A stretch of 31,054 bases of DNA, from assembly GCA_020847555.1 (NCBI GenBank), contig JADLBT010000063.1, positions 1-31,054 on the forward strand, in the 5' to 3' direction. The stretch comes from Gemmataceae bacterium. GTDB taxonomy: Bacteria > Planctomycetota > Planctomycetia > Gemmatales > Gemmataceae. Below are positions 12,301 through 18,626 of the stretch, in pieces. Both the position numbers and the translations under genes were made by a program. The notes beneath the pieces are model-generated. The model was not told the DNA's origin, searched no databases, and saw only the letters and a list, made by a program, of their open reading frames with translations. The number at the start of each line of letters is the position of its first letter. Within the stretch, counting starts at the first letter, position 1.

Positions 12301-12623
12301 ACCGGCGCCAGCGCCAGCCCGATCAGCAGCAGGCCGCGGCTGGCTGACTCCAGTTTCCAGCGCCGGAGCGTGTAGAGGCCGGCGCCCGTGACCAGCGCGT
12401 CGGCGCCGACGAAGGTGCAGAACTTGAACAGCGGGTTGGCGGCGAGGGCGTCCCAGAGGGTGACGATCAGGGCGACCGAGCAGCCGACGATGAGCACGGC
12501 CCCAATCAGCTCGCCCCAGAAGATGTTGCGCTCCTCCATGAACGCGGCAAAGGCAGCCGCAAAACCGCGGCGGCGCGGGGGCGGGCTCGGTGCCCAGGAA
12601 GGGGGCTGGGGTTCCTTCATCAT
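1..12623 (-). CDS. Giant polytopic membrane protein with tandem repeats (C-terminus beyond window)
   Basis: The frame is open from ATG 12623 to the window edge, at least 4,207 codons with no stop, and the protein continues outside. GGAG at 12634-12631, 7 nt upstream, supports this start; Met29 at 12539 is an alternative. The N-terminus is Pro/Arg-rich (PPPRRR), followed by MEERNIFWGE and then about 30 hydrophobic segments to roughly residue 1080. The rest is tandem modules of about 255 residues. I count about 8 membrane segments per module, so more than 120 in the visible part. No enzyme motif, nucleotide-binding site or heme motif was recognised. Arg-rich loops alternate with loops carrying Trp, Pro and Tyr-His, which fits the positive-inside rule. 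Function is unknown; planctomycetes are known for giant uncharacterised membrane proteins. It is divergent from the PSD1 gene. That it is one real gene is very likely because the whole frame reads as coherent membrane protein. Confidence 0.95.
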   Translation of the reverse strand, partial: MMKEPQPPSWAPSPPPRRRGFAAAFAAFMEERNIFWGELIGAVLIVGCSVALIVTLWDALAANPLFKFCTFVGADALVTGAGLYTLRRWKLESASRGLLLIGLALAPVALLAMIVPVDGGGRLEVPAQFASLLVLGLLAYTGGRVLVPDGPAAVAAAVIGASACQLLAVRLVGPATGEVRFLLVGLAATVCQCLGLGAYLRGVGRKPMGAVQANGVFLALGTATFALAVTLGLLIYQAGDPALALGWTSMLLALAGLPVLAGGLVVHRGLQDERKEAGRRAAGTAVALAGMVAMLLAVALAWPRPAPVLAVCALNFAALTVVGFRARLPIAHVAALGCFTVAYLVGFYLVSGRLDIPPEELAGRLTVLAASAETGTALAALFVLFGIVGELLARFGRPRHGKVYALVAGGVAALSLMLVTMRGVNEPGRAVGAYALYGAGILVSNLRWRRAEATYLSLGLLGVASLWGLWWAYGRVVPEWAAALAVEGLAVAVLAALWPRPSLRESGDAARELAEGYPPDSLPPQEDAYRRPLAFCGQVVGWIALALAGWYAFVAAADGGMRAWPFAQVVSALALAALWGVSAVVGQRVVHARLASWLLLGAVVAAAGWLGTWTQVEELGGLIALCLAGAGLGMAGWAVVVARRPASTTTVWSSLLAPVWLETAALAILPALAVALASATWPWHSVTASLLAATAFLLVRHSTAHPVLVEVPAAAWTWVGATLALGALVNLAVWGPGAAHVAQPWPVALLSHATLALGASLLLRARGAAATNGGSTVEADVVIPLGRSALLSSFLAVPLLLGPDRASFGALAGHALWLAALWLVMAWRERWPILFAGFQAALAAAVVLAGAVWRGVPASLEDLQVQGIGLAALSLVWVVVRRVLRAYPVARHLLDPGWPQPDRILLAALLLAQLILAATGIAPGVSAELSPVIAGAPPTAVAGVGAAGWILLAVLALALLVESWDEVEAPALLGLIPLALAVPALVAGLAAEQRAVASALRWGLGVCFLGCSVPLWWRGQLAGLLRRAGRRIDTTLDVSTAARWSLIACAALPVVLLTLAPIAVRLSGHLPAGPLAESFFVRAGRLVATVVPLVLVCVGLVGHALREKSPGYAFAVGLGLHVGLSLLLRYHHRGANLEDWWVYLAQVNASAAAVMALLWLAARRHLYGESRSGMLLVVQVAIGPAINALLLGSLALGLAVQVAGAVPASVQQGGGPWGWVALLLAGVVLGWELRGLAWQGAGPVGCALLAALAVPAACAAAMGGADLLPGFHALGVGWAAAAALLLAGGWREFPTTTSREGRAEAVLPAPLVRIWVAVLGGLLVALALREAAYNPARPAWPVGMVLAASALLAGMALWQRREGWALAAALGLNVAVSLIVWRGYAADEPGHWWVRLAQANVFASAAGAMLWLTAARRLHGERRADPRTAPLLTVQVALALLGSALLLAGPALQLIVQPAVAHPSVLQAGEAWNWLALGAALAAGLWYARGTPAYAAGHVLGAVGLAVGVLAACTVRLRGGEGWAAYHVLAGAGGLTGAGLLLAGWVRLRLRRDEETAALPVDRMRAGWLAGYIALLAVLGLRAAWETPFGPWWPAGMVLVAGGLAAGLALWRGREAWMLAAGLAANAAVSLLVVHHREALAAWWYTLGQANVLVAAGVALAWLALARRLYGTGRPEVSAAPLLNLQVALALLGGILLLAVPAVEVIVAPDGVHRLALQAGELSGWLALLSSLAAAGWYAGRILIRGAAHVLCGLGLAVGVLAACTALQWAPGVPWVSYHTLMTAWVLTALATLVGGWLAARRRAGTDTNGPRGHLDGAVLAWLAAVGVLVVGLALRAAPHDPTGHAWAAGAVLGVGTLFAATALVERREGWAFAAALALELAVGLVVWESHLGRPFEEWWVFLVQAVTTAGAGTALLWLAARRPLYGSRVPRLGEAPLLNVQIALPLAGNLVLVGAAAVHLIAHPDALGHLVTAVGEVGGWLALLAAGAAALRHLRAMASRVSLHLVGGLALAAGVLAACTAGRWQPAGEWLAYHVLAVGWTVAGALLLAIGRKRWPAPFGVERHSADETPARLPELWALRGWLTGVGLLVLGLALCAAVDDPARPWWPAGIVLALGALTAVRAAWQRHEGWAFAAGLALNVAASLVLWRGEHVGLPHPWPLRLAQANVAACAVAALVWLGVRRALGQASRPRPLLTLQVALALAGNVLLLGSAAAILALQPTPVHEVVALAGDGWGWAALLPALPAAAWYFGLAARSRAAELLGVGGLTLGVLAASTVAAWAPDTWAAYHSLMTAWVVAGFVLLAAGWAAWGRYSCLPSTDETCLPRISEDSVRAWIGSFALLVVALALRAVAWEPAGPWWPAGAVGAVALLCGGVALWQRREGWAFAAGLALNLAVSLLAWGQHHGLPLGRWWVFLVQANVLASSAVAVIWLAAYRRFYPDRAPGRLLHLHVLLGLAGNAGLLLPPLVWLVLDPGGLPATVAQAGGPVGWLALLSAALVAGWHLRRVGGSVGLHTLCGLGLAVGVLAASSVVGEGTRGWEAYLALTAAWAAAAFVVLFAGWRAASVRPGLDLRPVLTWETAIALLVVGLALRGFGSALFDPWGSVGAVAAVALLFCLTALWRQHEGWAVASGLAVNLAATLTVIHYQQTADWGALWTVLVQVNIISGAATTLIWLAVRRQRYLDRAEEVGTSPMLSVKITAELAANALLLVGPLALLIATPGIQHDLVRQAGDPWSWLALLMSLTAAAWRFRHIAGRFGVYVVCGLGLTLGTLTACTANHWDQSDWLSYHVLTAFWAATGLIVVAAGWKGDRESDNVASPNAAPMPAPPSVFPAEVVRHAVLLFNVLLLGLGLREAVEPDTSAWWPALTVLAVAGLNGMTAAWRRSAGWAFAAGLCVNVATTLAVWKTNRGLDPTGWWVELVQANVLAAALTALGWLAARRRQYVHGRPTPSPLLRAQVTIGLIGNVVLLVGACAWLIARPAVPHEHFLQVGGGWGWAALAVATGAALWHLGQTRARAGLHLLCGMGLGVGVLAASSAARLTHRDGWLAYHVLMSCWALAGAAVLAVGWVSNHRRANELAGELPTPPLLTVEMVRGWVAAVCMLVIGLALRGVGADPSGYFWQAGAVLAVSVLAGAMALWQRSDGWTFAAALGVNLAVSLLFWDHHTAAPVTHWPLRLAQVNLITGALTALLWLLARRLDRAGVARARTGELLALHVNAVGVGAVCLLGGAVGLLIGAPATWAAGAEHPPAADWVQRVGDPLGWLALVLAGAAVAAWARQRGVSAPLHGAGAAGLALVGQAACTVEAFAAGWGYRTLLAGWAAFTLIYVFLARRLVARRSAEEQKASPWDALTAEAWLGGMVVAVTLLALNTAFWHRDRAWAAGAIALTGAAAAAVAGWRRREGWAFLAGLGVNLAASLLVWDGMARQSVHAWWLFLVQVNVIAGSGVALAWLAAAHRLYGMVRPGAASLFSLQIVLCVAGNVVLLVRPAVLLIGEPKPLHAHVAEAGSFLGWLTLLLTMAAAGWYAGRLLARGRVHVLGTLGLALAVLVACTVANVAGDGWLAYRILTVGWALTGAAALRGGWRASRRSHVLDEPRSAIVLPDRGLSAYLWVAVLAGVVLALGLRGVGADPLAPWWPAGVVLAVGALAAGLTLWRRQEGWALAAGLTGNLAVSLVLLHLYADRSPEDWWVYLVQGNALAASAAVFLWLGAARRLYGVARPPLDLAPLLALQSVIAMTLAAAPLVIAGLGLIAIPDQAPVFVRLAGGAAGWVALLAALGVGHRQVERLLTRSRVHIVGVVGLGVGVLSASAAAREGSGSWLPYHVLMASWGLIGLAVFSVGWIDSRRASRESGRPALLPGAVQAWVAALAGVVLTLALRGVGPDPAGTVWASGIALAVSATAAVMALWRRSDVWAFGAGLVLNLGVSLLLWETRGGRPLPGWWVTAIQANALASAGVGLLWMAARCWLDGAARPLTIPLLTVQVILALAGNALVLVGPGVRLVTHPEAVGAGVAGVGSPLGWLALLAALAAAGWYFGRRARSPADVLCLAGLSVGVLAACTAAHLEERMPWIAYHTLTAAWTLTAAAALAVVWLVGHRTAGGQRAERLRYAPTSLQVWVTMIGGLVAFLALREVAHGTTGTAWPVAMLLIVSALAGVLAVWSRAQAHVYASGLLACLAGSILLRAWDAPLDLLRVNALSLAVMAA

Positions 12624-12630
12624 GGGCAAT

Positions 12631-12634
12631 CTCC
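12631..12634 (-). promoter_or_regulatory. Shine-Dalgarno of the giant membrane protein gene
   Basis: GGAG on the minus strand lies 7 nt before the tandem ATG ATG at 12623-12618. It favours this start over the internal Met29 codon at 12539. Confidence 0.6.
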
Positions 12635-12868
12635 GGTTCAGACGGGGATGGCGCCCTCGGCGAACGCGGAGAACGGGCCAGTCCCCGCGCCGCTCAGGGA
12701 TGGGCAACAACCCTGGCACGAGAGCCAATCGGATATAACGGAGGACCACCGCAGCCAGACAGGGTGGGCGATCGGGGCCGCGCGGCGCACGTTCCGCCGC
12801 GATGCACTGGCCAGGATGAGGTAGCTGCGCGGAGATTGCAAGATAATTTGCCCGGTGGGTTTTGGTGG

Positions 12869-12897
12869 TTGCAATCCCTTGCCCCGATCCGGATACT
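12869..12897 (+). promoter_or_regulatory. Candidate sigma70-type promoter for the PSD1 gene
   Basis: TTGCAA (12869-12874) and GATACT (12892-12897) are separated by 17 bp, and each matches four of six consensus bases. Transcription would start around 12904, which would put the ATG at 12905 at the very 5' end and leave a short leader before the preferred ATG at 12971. Assigned by eye only. Confidence 0.3.
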
Positions 12898-12970
12898 AAT
12901 CTGCATGGAGTCCCGTCGCCCAGGCTCCGCGCCCGTGCCGCAACCCCAGACGCCAGCTACCGTCAATACG

Positions 12971-15928
12971 ATGCCAACCGTGAATCTCGCTAGCCGACGA
13001 CTCCCTCCCGGACTCGCCGCTGGTGCCCTGCTGGCGCTCGCGCTGGGTGCGCCAGCCCAGCCGAAAAAAGCGCAGCCGCCCGTCCCACCCGACCCGGCCG
13101 CGCTGCAGTTCTTCGAGAGCAAGGTGCGTCCGATCCTCGCCGAGAACTGCTTCGAGTGCCACAGCGGCAAGAAGCAGCGCGGCGGGCTCCGGCTCGATTC
13201 GCGGGCGGCCGTCCTCGCGGGCGGCGACCTCGGGCCGGCGGTCGTCCCCGGCGACCCGGAGAAGAGCCTGCTCATCAAGGCGATCCACTACCAGGACCGC
13301 GAGCTGAAGATGCCGCCCACGAAGCGGCTACCGAAGGAACACGTCGTTGCCCTGACCCGCTGGGTCAAGATGGGCGCCCCGTGGCCCGGGGCCGACACGC
13401 CGGTCGCAGGGGGCACGCGCAAGGGCAAGTTCCAGATCACCGACAGGGATCGCGCCCACTGGGCGTTTCAGCCGGTCAAACGGCCCACGGTGCCGGCGGT
13501 GAAGGATCGCGGCTGGGTCCGCAACCCGATCGACGCCTTCATCCTCGCCGGACTGGAAGCGAAGGATCTGCGCCCGAACCCGCCCGCCCCGAAGTTGGAA
13601 CTGCTGCGCCGCGTCACCTACGACCTGACCGGCCTGCCGCCCACGCCGCAGGAGATCCAGCGCTTCCTGAGCGACGCCTCGCCCCGCGCTTACGAGGATC
13701 TGCTCGACCGCCTGCTCGAGTCGCCGCGCTACGGCGAGAAGTGGGCGCGCTACTGGCTCGACCTCGTCCGCTTCGCCGAGACGAACAGCTACGAGCGCGA
13801 CAACCCCAAGCCGAACGCCTGGCGCTACCGCGACTGGGTCATCCGGGCGTTCAACAGCGACAGGCCATACGATCGCTTCCTGCGCGAACAACTGGCCGGC
13901 GACGAGTTGCCCGACGCCGGCCCCGACGCCCTCATCGCGACGGGGTTCTACCGCCTGGGCATCTGGGACGACGAGCCGAGCGACCCGGCTCTGGCCCGGT
14001 ACGACGGCCTCGACGACGTCCTCACCACGGTCGGGCAGGTGTGCCTGGGGCTGACCATCGACTGCGCCCGCTGTCACGACCACAAGATCGACCCGATCCC
14101 GCAGAAGGACTACTACCGGCTGCTCGCGTTCTTCCACAACATCAACCACTACCGCGGCGGCAACGGCCCGACCGACCAGCGGCCCATCGTCTCCGCCGAG
14201 GGGAAGCGGGCTTACGAGGCGCAGCTCCGCGCGCTGGAGGCGAAGCGCGAACAGGCCCAGGCGGCCCTGCGCGAGATCGAGCGGCAGTTCGTTGCCCTGT
14301 CGCGCAAGGGCGAGGACGGGCCGCGTCAGTCTGACATAGACGACCTCCAGTATCGCTTTTATCGCAGCGCCTGGGACAAACTGCCCGACTTCGACGCGCT
14401 CAAGCACGAGGACGCGGGCAAGCTGCCGCGAGGGCTGTTCGACCTGGCGCCGCGCACGCGCAACGACTCGTTCGGGTTCGTGTTCGAGGGCGTGCTGCTG
14501 GTGCCGCGGGCGGGCCGGTACACCTTCTACCTCGACTCCGACGACGGCTCGCGCCTGACCGTCGGCGGCAAGAAGGTGGTCGAGTACGACGGCATCCACG
14601 GCGTCGGCACCGAGCGGTCCGCGACGGTGGAGTTGCCGCAGGGTCGGGTGCCGATTCGCCTCGACTACTTCCAGCGAACGTTCGGGCTGGGGCTGGCGGT
14701 CGGCTGGTCCGGCCCCGGTTTCGCGCGCCGCTCACTGTCCGCGTCCGCCGCGGAGCTGCGTCCGGTGGATCTCGTCAAGGCCATCACCCGCGACGGGCTG
14801 CGGCTGCTCGGCAAGGAGCGCTTCGCCCGCTACCAGCAGCTGAAGAAGGCGTTCGACACCCTCAAGAAGCAGAAGGTGCCGGCCGAGCTGGCACTGTGCG
14901 TCACCGAGGCAGGCACACGCGCGCCTGACACGTTCGTCCTCCTGCGCGGCAATCCGCACGCCCGGGGACCGAAGGTCGAGCCGGGGTTCCCGGTCGTCCT
15001 GGGTGGCGCCACCCCGACCCTGCCGTCTCCCCTGTCGGGCGTGCAGAGCAGCGGGCGGCGGACGGCGCTGGCGGACTGGATCGCCTCACCCGCCAACCCT
15101 CTGACGGCGCGCGTGATGGCGAACCGCATCTGGCAGTACCACTTCGGCCGCGGCATCGTGCGCTCGACGAGCAACTTCGGCCTGCAGGGCGACCGACCCA
15201 CGCACCCCGAACTGCTCGACTGGCTGGCCTCGGAGTTCGTCCGCGGTGGGTGGCGCATGAAGGCGCTGCATCGCCTGATCCTCACCTCCAGCGCCTACCG
15301 GATGTCGGCGCGCGCCACACCCGAGGGGCTCAAGGCCGACCCGGCGAACGACCTGTGCTGGCGCTTCGACATGCGCCGCCTGACCGCCGAGGAGATCCGC
15401 GACTCGATCCTGGCGGTGTGCGGCAACCTGAACCTCAAGATGTACGGACCCGGCATCTACCCCGAAATCCCGCCGGAGGTGCTGGCGGGACAGTCGGTGC
15501 CGGGCCGCGGGTGGGGCAAGTCCCCGCCGGAGGAGCAGGCGCGGCGGAGCGTCTACGTCCACGTCAAGCGCTCGCTGTTGCTGCCGATCCTGGAGACGTT
15601 CGACATCGCCGAGACGGATCGCTCGACGCCGCTGCGGTTCGCCACGACGCAGCCGACGCAGGCGCTGGCGATGCTCAACAGCGACTTTCTGAACAAGCAG
15701 GCGGCCGTCTTCGCCGGGCGACTGCGCCGCGAGGCGAGCAACGACGAGGCGGCACAGGTGCGGCTCGCGCTGCTCCTGGCGACGTCGCGCCCGCCCGCCG
15801 ACGCGGAGGTGCGCCGCGGCGTGGGACTGATTCGCGGGTTGCGCCAGGACGGCGCGTCCGAGGAGGTGGCGTTAAATTATTTCTGTCTGATGGTGCTGAA
15901 CCTGAACGAGTTCGTCTACCTGGACTGA
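12971..15928 (+). CDS. PSD1-type planctomycete cytochrome c protein (DUF1549/DUF1553) with PA14-like insert
   Basis: Translation from ATG 12971 gives 985 residues, with a signal-peptide-like start (Arg-Arg, then a Leu/Ala-rich core, then a Pro/Lys linker). A PSCyt1 heme domain follows, with CFECH at residues 60-64 and a candidate axial Met114 in KMPP. The DUF1549 domain spans about 185-390 and carries the family motif CARCHDHKID at 365-374. A PA14-like beta domain lies at about 470-595 (the Y-T-F-Y-L-D-S-D-D-G-S-R-L block). DUF1553 runs from about 697 to the end (NEFVYLD). Such proteins are exported, and neighbouring DUF1501 genes are typical partners, as here 57 bp downstream. The family's enzymatic role is not established; a link to polysaccharide use through the PA14-like domain is inference. 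ATG 12905 would add 22 residues before the signal peptide and is less likely. Confidence 0.93.
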   Translation: MPTVNLASRRLPPGLAAGALLALALGAPAQPKKAQPPVPPDPAALQFFESKVRPILAENCFECHSGKKQRGGLRLDSRAAVLAGGDLGPAVVPGDPEKSLLIKAIHYQDRELKMPPTKRLPKEHVVALTRWVKMGAPWPGADTPVAGGTRKGKFQITDRDRAHWAFQPVKRPTVPAVKDRGWVRNPIDAFILAGLEAKDLRPNPPAPKLELLRRVTYDLTGLPPTPQEIQRFLSDASPRAYEDLLDRLLESPRYGEKWARYWLDLVRFAETNSYERDNPKPNAWRYRDWVIRAFNSDRPYDRFLREQLAGDELPDAGPDALIATGFYRLGIWDDEPSDPALARYDGLDDVLTTVGQVCLGLTIDCARCHDHKIDPIPQKDYYRLLAFFHNINHYRGGNGPTDQRPIVSAEGKRAYEAQLRALEAKREQAQAALREIERQFVALSRKGEDGPRQSDIDDLQYRFYRSAWDKLPDFDALKHEDAGKLPRGLFDLAPRTRNDSFGFVFEGVLLVPRAGRYTFYLDSDDGSRLTVGGKKVVEYDGIHGVGTERSATVELPQGRVPIRLDYFQRTFGLGLAVGWSGPGFARRSLSASAAELRPVDLVKAITRDGLRLLGKERFARYQQLKKAFDTLKKQKVPAELALCVTEAGTRAPDTFVLLRGNPHARGPKVEPGFPVVLGGATPTLPSPLSGVQSSGRRTALADWIASPANPLTARVMANRIWQYHFGRGIVRSTSNFGLQGDRPTHPELLDWLASEFVRGGWRMKALHRLILTSSAYRMSARATPEGLKADPANDLCWRFDMRRLTAEEIRDSILAVCGNLNLKMYGPGIYPEIPPEVLAGQSVPGRGWGKSPPEEQARRSVYVHVKRSLLLPILETFDIAETDRSTPLRFATTQPTQALAMLNSDFLNKQAAVFAGRLRREASNDEAAQVRLALLLATSRPPADAEVRRGVGLIRGLRQDGASEEVALNYFCLMVLNLNEFVYLD

Positions 15929-15985
15929 GATCCCACCCGGGAGTACTCGGTACTCGCCGGGAATTGGCGCGACGGAGAACCTGCC

Positions 15986-17449
15986 ATGAGCCATCACCCC
16001 GCGGGATCGTTCTGCCGGCGGACGCGCCGCGAGTTCCTCTGGGAGGCCGGCGCCAGCTTCACCGGCCTGGCCTTGACCGGCCTCTTATCGACGGACGGGT
16101 TCTTTGGCTCCGCGCGAGCGAACGAGCCGCGCCGGCCGGCCAACCCGCTCGCCCCGCGCCCGCCGCACTTCCCCGCGAGGTGCAAGAGCGTCATCTTTCT
16201 GTTCATGTACGGCGGGCCGAGCCAGGTCGATACCTTCGACTTCAAGCCGACCCTCTACCGCCTCGACGGGCAGACTGTCCCGGTGCGCACGTTCGGCCGC
16301 GGCGGGCACCGCAACCAGGGCCGCATCGTCGGGCCGAAGTGGCGCTTTCGGCAGTACGGCCGGTGCGGCAAGCGGATCAGCGACCTGTTCCCGCACCTGG
16401 CGACGTGCGTGGACGACATCGCCTTCCTGCATTCGATGACGGCCGACTCGCCCATCCACGGCTCGGCGATGCTGCAGATGAACACGGGCAAGATCCTCTC
16501 CGGCAGCCCGTGCCTGGGCTCGTGGGTGAACTACGGCCTGGGCAGCGTCAACGAGAACCTGCCGGGGTTCGTGGTCATGCTCGACCCGACCGGCGGACCG
16601 ATCAGCGGTGCCAAGAACTGGGCGAGCGGCTACATGCCTGCCACCTACCAGGGCACCATCCTGCGTTCGGTGGGCGAGCCGGTCCTCGACCTGCAGCCGC
16701 CGCGCGGGATGACCTCCGCGATGCAGCGGCGCTTGCTCGATAGTCTGAACGAGTTCAACGCCACGCACCAGGCGCCTCGCGCCGATAACAGCAACCTGTC
16801 GGCCCGTATCGCCAGCTATGAGATGGCCTTCCGCATGCAGACCCACGCCGTCGAGGCGGTCGATCTCACGCAGGAAACCGAGGCGACGAAGCACCTGTAC
16901 GGCCTGGACGACCGGCGCACCGCCGACTTCGGCCGGCGCTGCCTTCTCGCGCGGCGGCTGGTCGAACGCGGCGTGCGCTTCATCCAGCTGTACGCCGGCG
17001 GGGCGCACAACGACGACAACTGGGACGCCCACGGCGACCTGGTGCGCAACCACACCCACCACGCCGGCCGGACTGACAGGCCGATCGCCGGGCTGATCAA
17101 GGATCTGAAGCGGCGCGGTCTGCTCGACGAGACGCTGATCGTCTGGGGCGGCGAGTTCGGCCGACAGCCGACAGCGGAATACGCGATGGGGACCGGGCGC
17201 GACCACAACGCCTACGGGTTCACGATGTGGGCCGCGGGCGGCGGGATCAAGGGTGGAGTGAGCGTGGGCGCGACCGACGAGCTGGGGTCGGAGGCCGTGG
17301 AGGACCGCCTCCACGTCAAGCACCTGCACGCGACGATCCTGACCTTGATGGGCCTCGATCCGGACCGGCTGACCTACTTCTACGGTGGGCTCGATCAAAA
17401 GCTCGTCGGCGTCGAGGGGGCCGAGCCGATCCGCAAGATCATGTCATAA
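15986..17449 (+). CDS. DUF1501 family Tat-exported protein (sulfatase/phosphatase-like fold)
   Basis: This 487-residue protein has a twin-arginine signal: R-R-x-R-R-E-F-L-W near residue 12, a hydrophobic stretch and an A-R-A end near residue 45. The mature part shows the DUF1501 core. An early F-M-Y-G-G-P-S-Q-V-D-T-F-D block resembles the metal-binding start of alkaline-phosphatase-like folds. Later come a GGAHNDDNWDAH block, W-G-G-E-F-G-R-Q-P and a G-R-D-H-N block near the end. GGAG about 8 nt before ATG 15986 supports the start. It follows the PSD1 gene on the same strand after 57 bp, the usual planctomycete pair, so co-transcription and shared envelope function are likely. The substrate is unknown. 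Confidence 0.93.
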   Translation: MSHHPAGSFCRRTRREFLWEAGASFTGLALTGLLSTDGFFGSARANEPRRPANPLAPRPPHFPARCKSVIFLFMYGGPSQVDTFDFKPTLYRLDGQTVPVRTFGRGGHRNQGRIVGPKWRFRQYGRCGKRISDLFPHLATCVDDIAFLHSMTADSPIHGSAMLQMNTGKILSGSPCLGSWVNYGLGSVNENLPGFVVMLDPTGGPISGAKNWASGYMPATYQGTILRSVGEPVLDLQPPRGMTSAMQRRLLDSLNEFNATHQAPRADNSNLSARIASYEMAFRMQTHAVEAVDLTQETEATKHLYGLDDRRTADFGRRCLLARRLVERGVRFIQLYAGGAHNDDNWDAHGDLVRNHTHHAGRTDRPIAGLIKDLKRRGLLDETLIVWGGEFGRQPTAEYAMGTGRDHNAYGFTMWAAGGGIKGGVSVGATDELGSEAVEDRLHVKHLHATILTLMGLDPDRLTYFYGGLDQKLVGVEGAEPIRKIMS

Positions 17450-17498
17450 CCAGCTCGCCGCTGGCGCTCCGGGCTGGTAGAGCGCACGCTTCACGCGC

Positions 17499-18599
17499 TC
17501 ACGCGCCAAGCGCCGCGGCGACCGCATCCCCAACCTGCGCCGTCGTCGCCGAGCCGCCCTGATCGACCGGCAGCGCCTGCCCTTCTTCCAGCACCCGCGC
17601 CACCGCCCGCTCGATCCGTTCGGCCGCCTCGACCAGTGCCGGCTGACAGTGGCGCTGGCCGAGCCACTCCAGCATCATCCCGCCCGACAGGATGGCCGCC
17701 ACCGGGTTGGCGATGCCCTTGCCCGCGATGTCCGGGGCGGTCCCGTGGGCCGGCTGAAAGACCGCGTGCCGGTCGCCCACGTCGCCCGACGGCGCCATGC
17801 CCATCCCGCCGATCAGGCCCGCCGCCAGGTCCGACAGGATGTCGCCGAACAGGTTCTCCGTCACGACCACGTCGAACCGCGCCGGACGCTGGACGAGGTA
17901 GAGCGCCTGGGCGTCGATGTAGGTGCGCTCGCTGGCGATGTCGGCGTTGGCGGCCGCAACCTCGTCGAACACCTTGCGGAAGAACGCGAAGCTCTTGAAG
18001 ATGTTCGCCTTGTCCACGCACGTCACCTTGCGGACCGCGTCCGGGGCGGCGCGGCGGCGCACGCGCGCCAGGCGATACGCGAACTCGCACACGCGCTGCA
18101 CCCCCGCGCGCGTCATCACCAGGGTGTCGGTGGCGAGCTGGTCGTGCAGCACGATGCCGGCGTTCTGCGAGGCGAATAGTCCCTCGGTCTGCTCGCGCAG
18201 GATGAGCAGGTCGATGTCGCCCGGCCGCACCCCCGCCAGCGGCGAGCGCGCCCCTGGGTAGAGCCGGCACGGCCGCACCCCCGCGTACAGGTCGAGCAGG
18301 ACGCGGAGCGTCACCTGCGGAATCAATTCGGTGCCGTCCGGCTTGCGCACGTCCGGGTGGCCCATCGCGCCAAGCAGGACCGCGTCGGCGGCGCGACACG
18401 CCTCCACGGTGGCGGTCGGCAGGTCGTCGCCGGTGCGCCGATAGCAATCGGCCCCACAGGGGTAATCCTTCAGCTCCAGGGTGAAGCGGCCCGAGACGCG
18501 CTCGGCGGCGCGCAGCACCTTGACTGCCTCGGCGGTCACGTCCACCCCGATGCCGTCGCCGGGGAGGATCGCGATGTGGAAGGTCGATCGAATGGCCAT
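17499..18599 (-). CDS. Isocitrate/isopropylmalate dehydrogenase family protein (beta-decarboxylating)
   Basis: The 366-residue length and order of motifs fit the family: LPGDGIG at 12-18, R-x-x-x-x-x-x-x-x-x-R around 99-109, REQTEG at 135-140, CVDKAN with Lys197, D229, then [11 protein letters not shown] with D253 and D257, and an [12 protein letters not shown] nucleotide-binding stretch near 284-295. These are the substrate, Mg and NAD(P) elements of enzymes oxidising 3-isopropylmalate, isocitrate, tartrate or homoisocitrate. The substrate loop reads [13 protein letters not shown] rather than the GPKW of classical LeuB, so no leuB name is given. The position of the usual catalytic Tyr after R-E-x-T-x-G is Phe142. 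The gene stands alone, convergent with DUF1501 (49 bp between stops) and divergent from the beta-propeller gene. No leuCD is nearby. Confidence 0.88.
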   Translation of the reverse strand: MAIRSTFHIAILPGDGIGVDVTAEAVKVLRAAERVSGRFTLELKDYPCGADCYRRTGDDLPTATVEACRAADAVLLGAMGHPDVRKPDGTELIPQVTLRVLLDLYAGVRPCRLYPGARSPLAGVRPGDIDLLILREQTEGLFASQNAGIVLHDQLATDTLVMTRAGVQRVCEFAYRLARVRRRAAPDAVRKVTCVDKANIFKSFAFFRKVFDEVAAANADIASERTYIDAQALYLVQRPARFDVVVTENLFGDILSDLAAGLIGGMGMAPSGDVGDRHAVFQPAHGTAPDIAGKGIANPVAAILSGGMMLEWLGQRHCQPALVEAAERIERAVARVLEEGQALPVDQGGSATTAQVGDAVAAALGA

Positions 18600-18626
18600 G
18601 AGGTGCTCGCGTTGGACGGCGGAAAC

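Larger units (their letters stand above)
12624..12970. other. Divergent intergenic region
   Basis: This gap separates the giant membrane protein gene (minus) from the PSD1 gene (plus). I see no gene in it. It is less GC-rich than its surroundings near 12720-12740 and 12838-12900, as expected of promoter DNA, and must hold the start signals of both genes. The PSD1 frame stays open upstream of 12971, with an alternative ATG at 12905, so part of the gap could be coding if that start is used. Confidence 0.6.

Noticed and set aside
1146..12347. Very long plus-strand open frames at 1146-4163 and 4248-12347
   Set aside because: They are the exact antisense register of the giant membrane protein gene. 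Their translations are Arg/Gln/Pro/His-rich without domain logic; high GC at third codon positions removes stops from that register.
17450..17498. Possible hairpin between the DUF1501 and dehydrogenase stops
   Set aside because: Only about 5 bp pair (CCAGC with GCTGG), which is not more than expected in such GC-rich DNA.
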